Part shown: positions 62,401 through 64,000 of the stretch, one piece after another
How the letters are laid out: each line of letters opens with the position of its first letter
Numbering within the stretch: the stretch's first letter is position 1
NCBI GenBank assembly: GCA_033439795.1
Contig: JAUTDP010000008.1
Coordinates: 1,612,001-1,676,000, forward strand
Source of the DNA: Sordaria brevicollis
Taxonomy: Eukaryota; Ascomycota; Sordariomycetes; Sordariales; Sordariaceae
Reading direction: 5' to 3'
DNA length: 64,000 nt
The notes under the pieces: model-generated
Database searches by the model: none
The model's input: only the letters and a program-made list of their open reading frames with translations
Told to the model about the DNA's origin: nothing
Position numbers and translations under genes: made by a program

Positions 62401-63970
62401 CCCGGCTAACGTACCTACTCTTCGCCACGCAAGACCCAAGATCTCTTACAGGGTCGATGAGGATGGCGAGGAAGAGTTCAACGACATTCTCATTCCCCGC
62501 TCGCAGAGGCCTGAATACCGGGCGGCTGCGGCACCGGCCAATGTTGTCCAGAGTATTGAAGGACCTACTGGGCCCAAAGATCCCTTGGATCTGGCCTCTG
62601 CTGCCGTCCTGGCCATCGCGGGCGGCGGCGGCAACCGTAGCAATGAAGCCTCACAGGAACCCAAGTCAGCTCGTGCCGCTGCTGCTCCCTCTGGACCGTC
62701 TAAGCTACGTGGACCAGCGAAGCTACGTGGACCTAACAAGTTGCGTGGGCCGCACAAGAAGCGAGGACGTCCTCCTGGTCGGCCCAAGAGGACTGAAGTC
62801 CAGCACACCGAGGATGAAGCCGAATTCACCGAGTCCGAGGAAGAGGCGCACGAGGCACCAGAACCCACGAAGAGACGTGGACGCCCACCACGTGCCTCAC
62901 TGGCTGCAAGGGATGCTGACACCGCTGGTGAAGACAATGATGACGAGGACATTGACGCCCAGCTCGCTCAAGAGCTTGATGGCTTTGATGAAAATGGCGA
63001 GGTCGTCGAGCGGAATGGTGATGCTTCTCAGGCTCCCAAGAGGAGAGGCCGTCCACCGAAGAATGGCGTCAAGAAGGTTACGGTTGAGGCCTCTAGCAGA
63101 CCACCTATGCTCTCGTTGGCTGAGCGTATGAAGCTCAGGGGCAAGAAGTTCAAGATTGGTGAACGCAAGAGCACTGGTGGAACGCCCGCCAAGGCTGTCT
63201 CTAAGCCAGCTGAGTCGGTCGAAAAGAGTGCCTCTCCCGCAGTTTCTGGACGGGCATCTCGGGGTGCTGTGAAGGAGACTTCCCTCCCTGTGCGTGAATC
63301 GCCTAGGACGACTAGGACCAGAACCACGTCGGTGAGCCGCCGGACAGCCGAGCCTGCCGACGAGGAGTCCCACCACTCCGAGGCTGAACCGGAGCCCGAG
63401 CAGGAAAAGGAGAAGTCCCTATCACCAGCTCGTCGCTCCGTGTCCCGAGCGACATCTGTTCGCATCAGCGCTCCTCGCGAGGAGGCCTCACCCAGCAAGT
63501 CCCCAGAGCCAGAACGCAGCCCGAGCGTCAGCGTCTCGCCTTCTCCCGAACCACCAAGTCGTGCACCAGCCGCTCCATCAGTCACCCGCATGTCTATCTC
63601 ACCTTCACCCTCACCATCCCGCTCGCCCTCACCACCACCTCCGCCACCAAAGCCCGCTGGCCCTACCGTCGTTAGGCTCATGGACACCGAAGACGAGGAG
63701 TCCGATTACGGAGGTGGTTACTCCGGATCCCGCTCGCCATCTCGGTCAAGGTCGGAGCGCAGTGGAAGCGAAGGTGCGAGTGGTACTGGTTCCGAAGATG
63801 AGCCAAGCTCGGACTCAGACTCGGATGATGAAGACATCCCTGCTAGGAAGGAGAGTGTGCGCCAGAGCTTTGCGAGCAGAGGACGAGGAGGCGGTGTGAG
63901 TATGGCTTCGAGGGGCAGAGGGGCGTTCAGGGGACGGGGAAGAGGTAGGGGGAGGCCAAGGGGTTCTTGA
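59479..63970 (+). CDS. JmjC-domain chromatin protein with CDCA7-type (4CXXC_R1) zinc finger and AT-hooks
   Basis: Two exons (59479-59749, 59814-63970; 64-bp intron with CTAAC branch site) give 1,475 aa. A JmjC cupin lies at about 190-330, with Fe(II)-type ligands His217-x-Glu219 (TYTPAHREMCASLGQN) and His307 (FVLVPPLAPHQVWNRG). A first Cys/His-rich cluster is at about 429-480 (CITCSYCRAN ... CMECYAMGRSCLC). A second at about 585-655 has the CDCA7/4CXXC_R1 pattern: CHVCQHK, FCSNPGCAEAYC, then WECPRCLKICNCGACRR. Three AT-hooks (KRGRPPG, KRRGRPPR, KRRGRPPK) are near 1073, 1111 and 1166, preceded by three tandem KLRGP units. The tail is Ser/Pro/Arg-rich and ends in RGRG repeats. The likely role is histone or DNA-methylation control on chromatin. 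It resembles plant IBM1-type and possibly Neurospora DMM-1 proteins, but I cannot confirm orthology. Confidence 0.88.
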
Positions 63971-64000
63971 GTGTTAGGAAGGGCTTTTTCAAGATTGTGG

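Overview
The window is a gene-rich stretch of a filamentous ascomycete chromosome, most likely a Sordariomycete close to Neurospora/Sordaria. Genes are single transcription units with short introns of about 58-110 bp (a few longer), with GT(A/G)NGT donors, CTAAC/CTGAC branch sites and YAG acceptors. The gene set includes proteins typical of filamentous fungi: a Pex14/17-type peroxin (PEX33), a Hook dynein adaptor, an HbrB TORC2 subunit and a PtaB/Mfg1-type LIM-binding regulator. I see no prokaryotic operons, CRISPR arrays or rRNA, and no obvious AT-rich RIP-degraded blocks. Species assignment is inference.

Layout. 1-11.8 kb: an INO80 subunit (Ies2-like, minus), the peroxisomal docking protein PEX33 (plus), and a long uncharacterised fungal protein (plus). 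13-21 kb: VPS39/VAM6 (minus), head to head with an SPX-DASS phosphate transporter of the Pho87/90/91 type (plus). 21.8-27.4 kb: the KEOPS subunit GON7 (minus), head to head with a 1,403-aa HbrB-domain TORC2 component. 27.4-32.3 kb: a 4.8-kb region with no confident gene, leading into a five-exon LIM-binding regulator (32.3-34.9 kb). 38-41.8 kb: the autophagy ubiquitin-like protein ATG8 (minus) and coproporphyrinogen III oxidase (plus), with an LTR-like relic between them. 42-46 kb: a SWIM zinc-finger protein with the Shu2/SWS1 signature, the proteasome lid subunit RPN8 (minus), and a small I9 protease inhibitor with a signal peptide. 47.8-53.1 kb: the Hook protein and adenylate kinase (minus). 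54.6-57 kb: an uncharacterised coiled-coil protein (minus), head to head with ribosomal protein S23/uS12. 57.3-64 kb: the ubiquinone prenyltransferase COQ2 (minus), head to head with a large JmjC + CDCA7-type zinc finger + AT-hook chromatin protein.

Most genes are housekeeping and do not form a cluster. Shared themes are endolysosomal traffic (VPS39, Hook, ATG8), proteolysis (RPN8, ATG8, I9 inhibitor), nutrient signalling (SPX transporter, HbrB) and chromatin (Ies2-like, JmjC protein). Exon joins were worked out by hand from splice consensus, reading phase and protein-family continuity. No search was run. I did not find a convincing new multi-gene system. The best leads are: two long intergenic inverted repeats (possible small-RNA hairpins or MITE remnants); a 480-nt intron in the Hook gene that is open and gives an alternative C-terminus; the JmjC/CDCA7-finger/AT-hook architecture; the Shu2-like SWIM protein; and a coproporphyrinogen oxidase gene whose exon structure could give both mitochondrial and cytosolic forms.
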